64,000 bases of DNA, taken from Silvibacterium dinghuense (GTDB taxonomy: Bacteria > Acidobacteriota > Terriglobia > Terriglobales > Acidobacteriaceae). The notes beneath the pieces are model-generated. The model saw nothing but the letters and a program-made list of their open reading frames with translations. It made no database searches and was not told where the DNA came from. The stretch is from contig NZ_SDMK01000001.1 of the NCBI RefSeq assembly GCF_004123295.1, positions 1,736,001 through 1,800,000 on the forward strand, in the 5' to 3' direction. Of the stretch, positions 8,758-17,623 are shown piece by piece; the first letter of the stretch is position 1; every line of letters starts with the position of its first letter. A program made the position numbers and the translations under genes.

Positions 8758-9150
8758 TCAGGCTTCGATAACAGAAATACCTGTGCGGATGAAGTCCGTG
8801 CCCTTGGCAAGCAGCGGCTCACCGCTGAGCTCGGCCAGAGCATAGGAGAAACAGTCGCCCAGGTTCAGTGACGCCGGATGGCGGCCCTTGCCATAACTGC
8901 GCCAGGCGGCGCGAGCGGCGGCGGCCTGCGAGGCATCTACAGGAACGATTTTCAGCTGCGCGTGGTGCAGGAAGAGTTCAAACTCGCGAGCTCCCGCATC
9001 GCCAAGGCGTGCCTCGATCACAATACCCGCCTCCACGACTGTGGCGGCAGAGATCAACCGTGTTGCGGCTGCTGCGATCAGCTCAGCGAATCGAGCACAC
9101 TCCGGCTCGTTCAGGAATAGAGCGGCAATGGCCGAGGTATCGATGACCAT
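8758..9150 (-). CDS. vapC: PIN-domain toxin, VapC family
   Basis: A 130-residue PIN-domain ribonuclease toxin. The first acidic residue of the site is in MVIDTSAIAAL, and later acidic residues lie in LNLGDCFSYALA and GTDF. The start at 9150 was chosen because it begins exactly at the family N-terminus and leaves a single base after the antitoxin stop, the usual coupled arrangement; a start 18 bases earlier would overlap the antitoxin gene. VapC toxins cleave tRNA or rRNA when free of antitoxin. The gene is convergent with the amidohydrolase gene. Confidence 0.9.
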   Translation of the reverse strand: MVIDTSAIAALFLNEPECARFAELIAAAATRLISAATVVEAGIVIEARLGDAGAREFELFLHHAQLKIVPVDASQAAAARAAWRSYGKGRHPASLNLGDCFSYALAELSGEPLLAKGTDFIRTGISVIEA

Positions 9151-9151
9151 G

Positions 9152-9415
9152 CTACTCAGGCAGCCCATGCTCGCCGTAGCCGAGAATGTCTTCTTCGGGG
9201 CGAGTATCGAGGATAGGTAGCCTGCTTACCCTGCGAATAATCTCACCAAGGCGAACAGCGCGCTCGTGAGCCGGGTTCCCGGTGCGCTGCGGAGCGACCC
9301 GGGCCAACCGCTCCTCCAGAGCGATACGGATCGTCGCAGTGATGGACTCGCCCGTGACCTCACTGAGCTGACGCGCCAGGCTTTCCGTTTGCTCGTTCTT
9401 GATGCTCATGGCCAT
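9152..9415 (-). CDS. vapB: VapB-type antitoxin (PSK/Rv0623-like)
   Basis: An 87-residue antitoxin. The N-terminal MSIKNEQTESLARQLSEVTG segment and TATIRIALEERLAR fit the ribbon-helix-helix antitoxins of the PSK/Rv0623 type; the C-terminal part (ILDTRPEEDILGYGEHGLPE) is the typical acidic, toxin-neutralising tail. It is the first gene of the pair and probably represses its own promoter. The start is either the ATG at 9415 or the second ATG at 9409. Confidence 0.87.
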   Translation of the reverse strand: MAMSIKNEQTESLARQLSEVTGESITATIRIALEERLARVAPQRTGNPAHERAVRLGEIIRRVSRLPILDTRPEEDILGYGEHGLPE

Positions 9416-9420
9416 GGTGG

Positions 9421-9460
9421 TATTCTATATTTATTCAATAATTATATAAATATGCAATTC
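9421..9460 (-). promoter_or_regulatory. AT-rich promoter region of vapBC
   Basis: A 40-base AT-rich block (TATATTTATTCAATAATTAT and surroundings) in an otherwise GC-rich neighbourhood, directly upstream of vapB. It contains several overlapping inverted AT motifs suitable for a promoter and RHH-type operator. Exact -35/-10 boxes are ambiguous. Confidence 0.5.
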
Positions 9461-9494
9461 GTCTTTTGATTTCAAACTGCGGTTCAGACGAATC

Positions 9495-10001
9495 TCACTC
9501 GGCAAAACGCCGGCGTTTTCGAAACCAGGGGAAATGATGGCTACGCCAGGTAGTAGGCATCGGATCAGAGATCACATCAAGGATAAGAGGCTCAGCCTCA
9601 ACAGAGAATCGCAGGATGTTCCCGATGGGCAGCTGTGATTTCCATGCCTCGGTGATCGAGTTTGGGCCAATCTGAAAGCTGGCAATCGCCAAGAACTGGC
9701 ACGGATGGCCTGCTGCGTCGGCTCGAAACTGCCAATGCTGCAGCTGCTTCGCGTAGAAGGTCAACAGCATGGGAGGGCCGCTGATCTTGGCCACATCAGC
9801 GACTTTTCCTTCAGCATCCAGAGTCAGCCGAATGGTGGCGACGCCCGACACTCTCGCGGCACGGGCAATCGGCGGATAGAAGAGCGGATCGCCACTCACC
9901 TTAGTGACGCGATTGCACCACTGGGCTTCCGCGTTGCAGAGCGGGACGAAGAGGCCGCATAGCAAAACTACCAGGAACGCTGTTGCCATCGCTCTGTTCA
10001 T
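9495..10001 (-). CDS. TonB C-terminal-domain-like secreted protein
   Basis: A 168-residue protein starting at MNRAMATAFL, with a signal peptide (hydrophobic core ATAFLVVLLCGLFV, cleavage near CNAEA). Residues about 40-105 carry the TonB_C-like pattern: YPPIARAARVSGVATIRLT, DAEGKVADV, and a conserved LQHWQF block. Proteins of this type are common in Acidobacteria and are annotated as energy-transducer-TonB-like, although without a transmembrane anchor and Pro-rich linker they cannot energise a receptor alone. The basic, aromatic C-terminus (WFRKRRRFAE) is unusual. The start was chosen for the signal peptide; no strong Shine-Dalgarno is seen. Confidence 0.72.
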   Translation of the reverse strand: MNRAMATAFLVVLLCGLFVPLCNAEAQWCNRVTKVSGDPLFYPPIARAARVSGVATIRLTLDAEGKVADVAKISGPPMLLTFYAKQLQHWQFRADAAGHPCQFLAIASFQIGPNSITEAWKSQLPIGNILRFSVEAEPLILDVISDPMPTTWRSHHFPWFRKRRRFAE

Positions 10002-10205
10002 ACAGCGAGAGGATACAGTGAGGTCCGCTTCTCCCAAATAAGCAATAAGCGGAGCTTGGAGGGGGCGCCCGGATTCTCGCTTGTGCAGAGAAACGCAGGT
10101 TCTTCGCGTCGGCCGGAATGGCAACTTTGGAGATATTCGCTCCCACACAAGCCAGCAGAGGACTTGTATGGGCCACCGGCTCTTATCCTAGCTAATCGAG
10201 AGAAA
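10002..10205. other. Repeat-rich intergenic region, left part
   Basis: Non-coding stretch between the TonB-C-like gene and purF. It includes a degenerate piece (from about 10096) of the CGCAGGTTC-type repeat that appears in fuller form at 10206-10258 and a fragment resembling the AAGCTCCGCTT module seen at 53581-53615. No gene supported. Confidence 0.5.
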
Positions 10206-10258
10206 CGCAGGTTCCTCCGCTGCGCAGGCCTTTCGGCCTGCTTCGGTCGGAACGACAA
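10206..10258. repeat. Intergenic palindromic repeat, type B copy 1
   Basis: Begins CGCAGGTTCCTCCGCTGCGC, contains a perfect 7-bp hairpin with 4-base loop (GCAGGCC TTTC GGCCTGC, 10224-10241), and ends CTTCGGTCGGAACGACA. A second copy lies at 57771-57821 with a different but still self-complementary hairpin arm, and a degenerate piece starts near 10096. Confidence 0.75.
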
Positions 10259-10320
10259 ACTGTGGGTGGGAAAGTATAGGTTCGCGACCAGCGGGAGCGG
10301 AGGGTCGGGTTCGTGCTCTC

Positions 10321-10352
10321 CCACATCTCAGAATCGAGATGTGGGGCACCCG
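10321..10352 (-). repeat. Intergenic hairpin repeat, type A copy 1
   Basis: In minus orientation it reads CCCGGGTGCCC followed by the stem CCACATCTC, loop GATTCT, stem GAGATGTGG. It lies 11 bases beyond the end of purF. It belongs to a five-copy family whose stems vary with compensating changes (other copies at 48567, 53464, 54993 and 57716). Confidence 0.8.
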
Positions 10353-10362
10353 GGATCGTGCT

Positions 10363-11889
10363 TTAGAGCGAGGCCGTGGCGGGGAGGATCTGGTCTACGT
10401 CTACCCACTCGGTGGGATAGTTGCCGGTGAAGCAGGCCACGCAGAACTTGTTATCCGTATCGCCGGCACAGGCGTGTTGCATCCCCTCGAGCGAGAGGTA
10501 GGCGAGCGAGTCAGCTTCAATGAAGCGCTCGATCTCGGCGATGGAATTATTGGCTGCGATCAGCTCCGACTTGCGGGGCGTGTCGATGCCGTAGTGGCAG
10601 GGCGAGATGGTCGGCGGGCAGCTGATGCGGAGATGCACTTCCTTCGCACCCGCAGCACGGACCATGCGCACGATCTTGCGGCTGGTGGTGCCGCGGATGA
10701 TCGAGTCATCGACCAGGATGATGCGCTTGCCCTGCAGCAGATTGCGCACCGGGTTGAGCTTGAGCTTCACGCCGAAGTCGCGGACGCGCTGCTCGGGCTC
10801 GATGAAGGTGCGGCCCACGTAGTGGTTGCGAATCAAACCAAATCGAAACGGGATGCCACTCTCCGCGGCATAGCCAATCGCAGCCGTCACGCCGGAGTCG
10901 GGCACGGGCACGACGAGATCGGCTTCGACGCCGGACTCACGCGCAAGCTGGCGGCCCATCTCCTCACGGCTTTCCTGCACCCAGCGATTGAAGATCTTGC
11001 TATCGGGTCGCGCGAAGTAGACGTGCTCGAAAACGCAGCTCGACTGCTTGACACCGGTCGAGTAGCGGCGCGAAGTGACGCCATCCGCCGAGACCATGAC
11101 CAGCTCGCCGGGCTCGACGTCGCGCACGAACTTCGCACGCAGCAGATCGAAGGCGCAGGTTTCGGAGGCGAAAACAACGGTGTCCGGTCCATCAGGATTC
11201 TCGATGACGCCCATCGACAGCGGACGGAAGCCGCGCGGATCGCGTGCAGCGAAGATGCGGTCGCGCGTCATCATCACAATCGAAAACGCGCCATCGACCT
11301 GCGAGAGCGAATCGGCGATGGCGTCGACCAGCGTGCTCGCCTTCGAGTGCGCGATGAGCTGCACGATGATCTCGGAGTCGCTGGTGGTCTGGAAGTAGGC
11401 GCCGTCGCGCTCGAGGCGCGCGCGGACGTTGCCGAGGTTCACCAGGTTGCCGTTGTGAGCGATGGCGATGAGGCCTTTGGTCGACTCCACGCGAATGGGC
11501 TGCGCGTTGAGCAGCGCCGAGTCGCCGGTGGTCGAGTAGCGGGTGTGGCCGATGGCCATGTCGCCGTGGAGCTTGGCCAGCACATCTTCGGTGAAGATGT
11601 CGGCGACCAGGCCCATGCCCTTGATGTTCGAAAGATTCTTGCCGTCGGCGGTAGCGATGCCGGCCGACTCCTGTCCGCGATGCTGCAGCGCGTAGAGGCT
11701 GAGATAGACCTGGCGCGCGGCCTCGGGATGGTTATAGACGGCGGCGACACCGCACTCCTCGCGGAGCTTGGGGTCTTCTTCCGTATCGAGGCCGCGTGCC
11801 CGGAAATATTCCGCCTCACTCATACCGAGAATCTGCGTGGACTCGTTCGGGAAGCCTTCCGTCAATAGCGGATTCTGGAGCGGGTTCAC
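10363..11889 (-). CDS. purF: Amidophosphoribosyltransferase
   Basis: A 508-residue PurF, catalysing the first committed step of purine synthesis (PRPP + glutamine to phosphoribosylamine). The N-terminal propeptide ends at EE before the nucleophile Cys46 (CGVAAVYNH), followed by [11 protein letters not shown] and HTRYSTTG of the glutaminase domain. The PRTase loop is [15 protein letters not shown]. Cysteines in [12 protein letters not shown] and NKFCVACF fit the iron-sulfur-containing Bacillus-type enzyme. Its start overlaps the purL stop by 4 bases (ATGA), showing a translationally coupled operon. Confidence 0.97.
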   Translation of the reverse strand: MNPLQNPLLTEGFPNESTQILGMSEAEYFRARGLDTEEDPKLREECGVAAVYNHPEAARQVYLSLYALQHRGQESAGIATADGKNLSNIKGMGLVADIFTEDVLAKLHGDMAIGHTRYSTTGDSALLNAQPIRVESTKGLIAIAHNGNLVNLGNVRARLERDGAYFQTTSDSEIIVQLIAHSKASTLVDAIADSLSQVDGAFSIVMMTRDRIFAARDPRGFRPLSMGVIENPDGPDTVVFASETCAFDLLRAKFVRDVEPGELVMVSADGVTSRRYSTGVKQSSCVFEHVYFARPDSKIFNRWVQESREEMGRQLARESGVEADLVVPVPDSGVTAAIGYAAESGIPFRFGLIRNHYVGRTFIEPEQRVRDFGVKLKLNPVRNLLQGKRIILVDDSIIRGTTSRKIVRMVRAAGAKEVHLRISCPPTISPCHYGIDTPRKSELIAANNSIAEIERFIEADSLAYLSLEGMQHACAGDTDNKFCVACFTGNYPTEWVDVDQILPATASL

Positions 11890-14231
11890 GCGAGCACCTC
11901 GTTGGCAGAGTGATCGTGCAGGGTCGCTTCGAGCGAATCGGCCCAGGGAGCGCGGAGGTCGGCAACAGTCGAGTCGATGACGGTCTTCAGATTTGCGGAT
12001 AGCACGATGCGATCATCGACAGTCTTTCCGATTTGCTGGACGAGGCTCTGATAGTGAAGCGCCATTTGCATAATCTCTGCGTGATTCGCCTGGTCATAAG
12101 AAATCAGCACCCACGATGGCCGCTCCGCAAAAATGCTATCCGGACCATGTGAGGCTGTTTCAGGCAGAATCGCAGCCTTCACACCAATGCCATGAGCAAA
12201 GCACGCCTCCGCAAGCGCCACCGGGAGACCACCTTCCGAAAGATCGCTTGCCGAGTGGATCAATTGCTTCTCTGCAAGCGCAGCGAGACACTGGTTAAGC
12301 TTGGCTTCACTCTCAAGCTCAATCGCTGGCGGTTCGCCCCAGAGTTGGCCAAGTACCACCTTGGCATATTCAGAAGAGCCGAACTCTTTCTGTGATGTCT
12401 TCCACAGGTTCGTATCCGCCGGAAACGGCGCAAGAACGGCAACAGAATCGCCTTCACGCTGAAATCCTGAAGGAACGGCCTTGGTCACATCATCGATCAC
12501 GCCGACGATGCCGAGGACCGGCGTCGGGTAGATACCTTCACCCTTAGTCTCGTTGTAGAGCGAGACATTGCCGCCAGTGACCGGGGTGCCAAGGGCCTTG
12601 CAGGCGGCGGCGATGCCGTCAATGGCGCTCGAGAGCTGCGCCATGATCTCGGGCTTCTCGGGGTTGCCGAAGTTGAGGCAGTTGGTCGTCGCGACGGGCG
12701 TTGCGCCGGTGCAGGCGACCTTGCGGGCGGCTTCGGCGACGGCGTGCTGCGCACCGAGCTCAGGATTCAGATAACACCAGCGGCCGTTGCCGGCGAGCGC
12801 CATCGACAAGCCACGCTCGTGGCCTGGCGTTCCAGTACCCTTGATGCGCATGACACCGGCTTCTGCACCGGGGCCCTGCACGGTGTTGGTCTGCACCATC
12901 GAGTCGTACTGCTCGAAGACCCAGCGCTTGTCGCAGACATTCGACGACGCGAGCAGCTGCTTGAGGTCGGCGGTGTAGTCGCGGGTTTTATTTAACTCGG
13001 CAAGTACTTCGGGCGAAGGTTCCGCAGGAACCGGAGCCTTCCACACACCAACGGGCCGGTGGTAGCGCGGCGCGTCGTCGGTGAGCGAAGTGTTTGGAAT
13101 ATCCGCCATCAGCTCGCCCTTGTGGACGATGCGCATGCGCGGGTCGGCGATGACGGTGCCGACGATGGTGGCGTCGAGCCCCCACTTGTAGAAGACGTCG
13201 AGCACTTCCTGCTCGCGGCCCTTCTCGGCGACGAGGAGCATGCGCTCCTGCGACTCGGAGAGCATCATCTCGTAGGCGGTCATGTTGGTTTCGCGCTGGG
13301 GGATCTGGTCGAGGTTCATCTCGACGCCGACGCCGCCGCGCGCGCCCATTTCGCAGCTGGATGAGGTGAGGCCGGCTGCACCCATGTCCTGAATGCCGAC
13401 GACCGCGCCGGTCTTCATGGCTTCGATGCAGGCCTCGAGGAGCAGCTTCTCCATGAAGGGATCGCCCACCTGCACGTTGGGGCGCTTCTGCTCGGAGCCT
13501 TCCTTGAACTCTTCCGACGCCATGGTGGCGCCGTGGATGCCGTCGCGGCCAGTCTTCGCTCCCGCGTAGATCACCGGATTGCCGACGCCGGTGGCCTTGG
13601 CGTAGAAGATCTCATCGCGGCGGACGAGGCCGAGCGCAAACGCGTTCACCAGCGGATTGCCGGAGTAGCACGGCTCGAAGCGGGTTTCGCCACCAAGGTT
13701 GGGCACGCCGAAGCAGTTGCCGTAGGCGGCAATGCCGTGGACCACGCCCTCGAGCACGGAGTGATTCTTGTTCACCAGCGCCGCATCCGCCGAGCCCGGC
13801 TCGATGGGGCCGAAGCGCAGCGAATCCATCACCGCCAGCGGACGGGCGTTCATGGTGAAGATGTCGCGCAGAATGCCGCCCACGCCCGTGGCCGCGCCCT
13901 GGAAAGGCTCGATGTACGAGGGGTGGTTGTGCGACTCGATCTTGAAGGCGCAGGCCCAGCCGTCGCCCACGTCGATGATGCCGGCGTTCTCACCCGGCCC
14001 CTGCACGACTCGATCGCTTTCGGTCGGCAGCCGCTTAAGGTGCACGCGTGACGACTTATAGGAGCAGTGCTCGCTCCACATCACGGAGTAGATACCAAGT
14101 TCAGTAAGGGAAGGGGTGCGGCCAAGCGCGGCGAGGATGCGTTCGTACTCCTCGGCCGTGATGCTGTGCTGAGCCAGAAGCTCGGGCGTGACAGTGACCG
14201 GTTTGGGGGTCACGGCATTCTCTGATTTCAT
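11886..14231 (-). CDS. purL: Phosphoribosylformylglycinamidine synthase subunit PurL
   Basis: A 781-residue small-type PurL, the ATP-dependent FGAM synthase subunit that works with separate PurQ and PurS. Recognisable blocks: [13 protein letters not shown] near residue 50, [32 protein letters not shown], and the second half with [14 protein letters not shown] and [10 protein letters not shown]. The start was placed at MKSENAV (14231); an in-frame ATG 24 bases upstream is also possible, and neither has a strong ribosome site. Upstream lies the homocysteine methyltransferase gene in the same direction; downstream purF overlaps by 4 bases. purQ and purS are not in the window. Confidence 0.96.
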   Translation of the reverse strand: MKSENAVTPKPVTVTPELLAQHSITAEEYERILAALGRTPSLTELGIYSVMWSEHCSYKSSRVHLKRLPTESDRVVQGPGENAGIIDVGDGWACAFKIESHNHPSYIEPFQGAATGVGGILRDIFTMNARPLAVMDSLRFGPIEPGSADAALVNKNHSVLEGVVHGIAAYGNCFGVPNLGGETRFEPCYSGNPLVNAFALGLVRRDEIFYAKATGVGNPVIYAGAKTGRDGIHGATMASEEFKEGSEQKRPNVQVGDPFMEKLLLEACIEAMKTGAVVGIQDMGAAGLTSSSCEMGARGGVGVEMNLDQIPQRETNMTAYEMMLSESQERMLLVAEKGREQEVLDVFYKWGLDATIVGTVIADPRMRIVHKGELMADIPNTSLTDDAPRYHRPVGVWKAPVPAEPSPEVLAELNKTRDYTADLKQLLASSNVCDKRWVFEQYDSMVQTNTVQGPGAEAGVMRIKGTGTPGHERGLSMALAGNGRWCYLNPELGAQHAVAEAARKVACTGATPVATTNCLNFGNPEKPEIMAQLSSAIDGIAAACKALGTPVTGGNVSLYNETKGEGIYPTPVLGIVGVIDDVTKAVPSGFQREGDSVAVLAPFPADTNLWKTSQKEFGSSEYAKVVLGQLWGEPPAIELESEAKLNQCLAALAEKQLIHSASDLSEGGLPVALAEACFAHGIGVKAAILPETASHGPDSIFAERPSWVLISYDQANHAEIMQMALHYQSLVQQIGKTVDDRIVLSANLKTVIDSTVADLRAPWADSLEATLHDHSANEVLA

Positions 14232-14339
14232 GGCGTTGAAACACCATTGTCGCATGGGTGTGCGGCACGCCGCTTGTGGCAGCGCTGGATTCCGGGGGAT
14301 TCCTGGAGAAACCGGCGGGACAAGATGGTTACTTCTGAG

Positions 14340-15305
14340 TTAATGCACCGGAAGTAGGGCAGATTCACCAGCTTCTTCGTTCCGCAAGTGGTGAAGCGCA
14401 CGGATATGGGCCGGGGTGGTACGGCAGCATCCGCCAATGGCCTGCGCTCCGGCGGTGTACCACTGGCGGGCGAGAGCGGTGTAGGGTGCAACCTCTGCCG
14501 CCCCATACCAGGAACGGGACTCGGCATTCCAGAGCTCGCCGGAATTCGGATAGGCGATGAGCGCCTTGGCGGTGACAGCGCGAGCAGCCTTCAACAACGG
14601 CAGCACGAAGCGAGGCTGGGTGCAGTTGATGCCTACGGCTGCCACCTGCTCAAAATCGTCCTCCTCTTTGCTGCCCAGGAGCGCGGCGCAGTCCGCCAGC
14701 GGCTCGCCATGGGCGACGTGGGCCTCGTCGCGGCAGGTGAAGGAAACCCAGGCGGAGACATGCGGAAAGTCGACGAGGGCGACGGCAATGGCGCGGGCCT
14801 CTTCGAACGAGGGCACTGTCTCAAAAGCAACGAGATCCGCCTCGGTGTCAGCGAGAACGTCGAGCCGGCGAGCGTGAAAATCAACCAGCTCCGTAAAGGG
14901 GATTTCGTAATTGCCGTGGAACTCGGCTCCATTATGAAGCGCGGCGCCGTAGGGCCCGAGCGAGGCGGCGATGAAGACCGGGCGAGGGCTTTCGGCCGCA
15001 TAGAGGACCCGGGCTTCCTCGGCGATAGCCACCGACCGGCGCAGAGCATCGTGCGCGTGATGCGCCGGACGGCCCAGCTCGGTATAACCAAAGTCGGAGA
15101 CCTGGTAGCTGGCAGTGGAGATGCAGTCGGCGCCGGCATGCAGGTAGTCAAGATGCACAGCGCGAATGCGCTCGGGGGCGGTATCCAGAATGTGCGCGGA
15201 CCAGAGCGGCCCGGAGATATCGAGACCGTGGCGCTCAAGCTCGGTGGCCATGCCGCCGTCGAGGACACGGACGGGAGCGAACTGCGCGAAGGTAAGCGGC
15301 CTCAT
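14340..15305 (-). CDS. mmuM: Homocysteine S-methyltransferase
   Basis: A 321-residue cobalamin-independent methyltransferase of the MmuM type, transferring a methyl group from S-methylmethionine (or SAM) to homocysteine. The N-terminus LDGGMATELERHGLD is characteristic, and the zinc ligands are Cys in VGINCTQPRF and the CC pair in IGGCCRTTPAHI. Length agrees with the E. coli enzyme (about 310). It lies about 110 bases upstream of purL on the same strand. A 274-bp inverted-repeat element starts only 10 bases upstream of its start codon, so its native promoter may have been altered by that insertion. Confidence 0.93.
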   Translation of the reverse strand: MRPLTFAQFAPVRVLDGGMATELERHGLDISGPLWSAHILDTAPERIRAVHLDYLHAGADCISTASYQVSDFGYTELGRPAHHAHDALRRSVAIAEEARVLYAAESPRPVFIAASLGPYGAALHNGAEFHGNYEIPFTELVDFHARRLDVLADTEADLVAFETVPSFEEARAIAVALVDFPHVSAWVSFTCRDEAHVAHGEPLADCAALLGSKEEDDFEQVAAVGINCTQPRFVLPLLKAARAVTAKALIAYPNSGELWNAESRSWYGAAEVAPYTALARQWYTAGAQAIGGCCRTTPAHIRALHHLRNEEAGESALLPVH

Positions 15306-15314
15306 GCGGAAGTC

Positions 15315-15588
15315 CTAGAGCCTGTTATGGACTTTCGCGCGAGCGGCGTTGCGCGGGAAAATCGGCCGAGACGAGACGGAGGACGAAGACTTAGGCTATT
15401 CCTAGGTGAGGACGACAACGAAGTATGGGCCGATTTTCCCCGCAACCCTTCAGGGCTGGGGCCAATTTTCCCGATCTCTTCGTCGCTCGCTGCTCGGAGA
15501 TAACCCGATATCCGTCGCAACTCGCTCCTCGACCTCAGAAAAATTGGCGCCCAGCGTCCGCCGCGGGAAAGTTCATAACAGGCTCTAG
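15315..15588. mobile_element. MITE-like element with 22-bp terminal inverted repeats
   Basis: Terminal arms CTAGAGCCTGTTATGRACTTTC at 15315-15336 and, inverted, at 15567-15588 match in 21 of 22 positions. Inside is a second inverted pair around GGGAAAATCGGCC (15353-15367 and 15428-15443, one extra base) plus two diverged copies of the same motif (near 15457 and 15539). No transposase or credible ORF is present. Size, nested palindromes and lack of coding suggest a non-autonomous mobile element or large REP-like structure. Target-site duplication is not obvious; the ends form CTAG, which is itself palindromic. Confidence 0.65.
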
Positions 15589-15751
15589 CGCAGGGCACAA
15601 TTGATAAGCAGGAGCAAGCGCCAGGAAATTCCGGCAGCGGCGGGGCGGGTTTCGTCCGAAAGCGCATCTTTCTGTTACACTTGATTCTAGCTCGCAACCA
15701 AGGCCGGGACCACCAGGACCCACTGCCCGCGAGCTCCTAGCAACAGCAGTT

Positions 15752-15828
15752 CGGGGAGTGGCTCAGCCTGGTAGAGCACCTGCTTCGGGAGCAGGGGGTC
15801 GGAGGTTCGAATCCTCTCTCCCCGACCA
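15752..15828 (+). tRNA. tRNA-Pro (anticodon CGG)
   Basis: A 77-nt gene with acceptor stem CGGGGAG/CTCCCCG, D arm containing AGCCTGGTAGAGC, anticodon stem CCTGC/GCAGG with loop TTCGGGA (anticodon CGG, reading CCG codons), and T arm GGAGGTTCGAATCCTC. CCA is encoded. The remaining bases to the next gene (15829-15946) hold nothing recognisable. Confidence 0.96.
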
Positions 15829-15946
15829 TCTGAACTACCAATCAATCTATCCCAGATGCGGGTTCTCACCGTGCCGATACGCTTGGCGCGGTAGTCGTAT
15901 TTCCTCTCTTCCATCCGCGCATCAGCCCTGAACCATCCCGCCGCTT

Positions 15947-17206
15947 CTACCAGAACTGACTGGCGACCACGGTGGCGGAGCCGGTATTGCCGTCTACCAT
16001 TTCCACCTTGAGTACGGCCTCGAAGTTCTTCTTCAGATCGGCCTGCGCTCCCGATGCTTCCAGCTGCGCCAGCTCCTGCGGAGAGACGATGAATTCTCCG
16101 GCCGCTTCCGTCCCATTCGAGCTGATACCCGCGACCACCATCACCGGACCGCCCGTGGTTGCGCTGGTAAAGCGCGCCACGATGGCATAATCCGCGGTCT
16201 GCTGATGGAACAGCCTGGTGAAGTCGACATTCCAGCCGCGAAAATCCGGACGCTTCGCATCCTCTATATAGGAGAAGTTGCCCTGCTGGACGAAATGGAA
16301 ACGCAGCGGCTGCAACAGCACCTGCGTCCACTTGTTGTCATTGCCGGTCACGAGAATGACGGGGCGATGATGCAGATCGGCAAGCGTATTGGAATACGCC
16401 TCGTGAATGCGAAAAGGCTCTCTTTGACTCTGGAGAAAGGCGACGATATTGGTGATCGCGCTGAGAGTGGGGATCGTTACCCGGAATTCGGGGCTCAGAA
16501 TATGATCCTGAATCGTGATGTTGGACTTTTCCGGGACCTCCTCATCCGAAGGATGCGGCCGCCCCGCGCTGATCAGAATGGGCTCCGAGTGATCGAGCAT
16601 CGGAGCCCAGACATCGAGAATCGGATCTGCCGCCGCCCGCGCCCTGTATAGAAAAGCCCCTGCAATCACCACAAGGCACAACGCCGCCAATGCATAGTAA
16701 GGCCAGAGAACCTTCCTGCCCCTTTCCGAGATGTGGCCCAGTTGCTCCGCTGGCATGGAAGCCAGGAAGGAAAGAGCCTGCGGCTGCGGAGAAATTTCAG
16801 GAGCTGCTTCCATCGCTGCGCTCGCAGGAGTCACACGGCGGTAGAACCGCGGAATATAGGACCCCAGAGGCAGCTCCATCTCGATGGAACAGTCCCTTTC
16901 TGACTCTTTATAGAACTGGGCGATCCGCTTCCGAACCTCGCCCGCACTGAACCGGACCACCGGATCGGCATTCGTGTCATAGCCAGGATCGCGTCCAAAG
17001 ACTTCGACACCGATCAGGCGCTCTTTCAGCGTGCCCTGCTCGTTCGACAGCGTCTTTTCCACGATGTAGCGGAGCATGGCCGGATAGCGGCGGCTATTCC
17101 GGAAAGGCGCGCTCGCGAGGATCGCCTCGAGCTCTGCGGTAATCACAGCCCGGTCTTCCGCGCTGGAGGGCAGCACCGTTTCCCGGCTGGACGTAACCGC
17201 GCTCAT
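15947..17206 (-). CDS. Membrane-anchored protein with N-terminal regulator-like domain
   Basis: A 419-residue protein starting at MSAVTSSRETV, with AGGA eight bases upstream. Residues about 20-110 form a domain frequent in Acidobacteria (RYPAMLRYIVEKTL, GVEVFGRDPGYD, VVRFSAGEVRKRIAQFY), often annotated as winged-helix or adenylate-cyclase-associated. One transmembrane helix follows (VLWPYYALAALCLVVIAGAFLY, about 150-172). The extracytoplasmic remainder contains a possible ligand-binding domain (YAIVARFTSATTGGPVMVVAGI). The topology resembles ToxR/CadC regulators, with the effector inside and the sensor outside. It faces the large TonB-dependent receptor gene divergently and may regulate it. 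Function is inferred from architecture only. Confidence 0.65.
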   Translation of the reverse strand: MSAVTSSRETVLPSSAEDRAVITAELEAILASAPFRNSRRYPAMLRYIVEKTLSNEQGTLKERLIGVEVFGRDPGYDTNADPVVRFSAGEVRKRIAQFYKESERDCSIEMELPLGSYIPRFYRRVTPASAAMEAAPEISPQPQALSFLASMPAEQLGHISERGRKVLWPYYALAALCLVVIAGAFLYRARAAADPILDVWAPMLDHSEPILISAGRPHPSDEEVPEKSNITIQDHILSPEFRVTIPTLSAITNIVAFLQSQREPFRIHEAYSNTLADLHHRPVILVTGNDNKWTQVLLQPLRFHFVQQGNFSYIEDAKRPDFRGWNVDFTRLFHQQTADYAIVARFTSATTGGPVMVVAGISSNGTEAAGEFIVSPQELAQLEASGAQADLKKNFEAVLKVEMVDGNTGSATVVASQFW

Positions 17207-17623
17207 GCGTTTTCCTGCCTGGGCTCTCTCTCTGCCGATCTCATGAGAGGACAGACCGGCACCGAAGGCCGGATCGGGAAATCGAACCCTGCCTGCCCCT
17301 GGAGGCACCTGGCTCTGCCATTCCAACCGCGTCTCTTCAGTCCCCGGCAACCTGACTCGTTCCGCACGTTCCGCCCAGCCATACTTCCCAATGATGGGGA
17401 AGTATAAACCCTGCATGAAGGACTGGCATCCCGCCTGTCCCGTTGAAATGCCCTTGTTACGTCCCTGGAAGGCCTTGTTACCCCTCTACCAAGAAGCTGA
17501 TAACAAATAACTTGATAATTTTCTTGCTGGAAATACGGTAGGGTACCTTGTCAGCCCCGCTGTCTATACAGATGCTTCGTCCATTGCAATCGGAGCCTTG
17601 GAAAGGGCCATGAGGGGGCATCT
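17207..17623. promoter_or_regulatory. Divergent intergenic region before the first Oar-like receptor
   Basis: About 400 bases between two divergent genes. It contains AT-rich segments near 17497-17545 (AACAAATAACTTGATAATTT and following) that contrast with the GC-rich surroundings and probably hold the receptor promoter. No clean palindromic operator was identified. Confidence 0.4.

Noticed and set aside
10339-11868. A long plus-strand open frame opposite purF
   Set aside because: It mirrors purF, which has all family motifs; the plus-strand product lacks any domain pattern.
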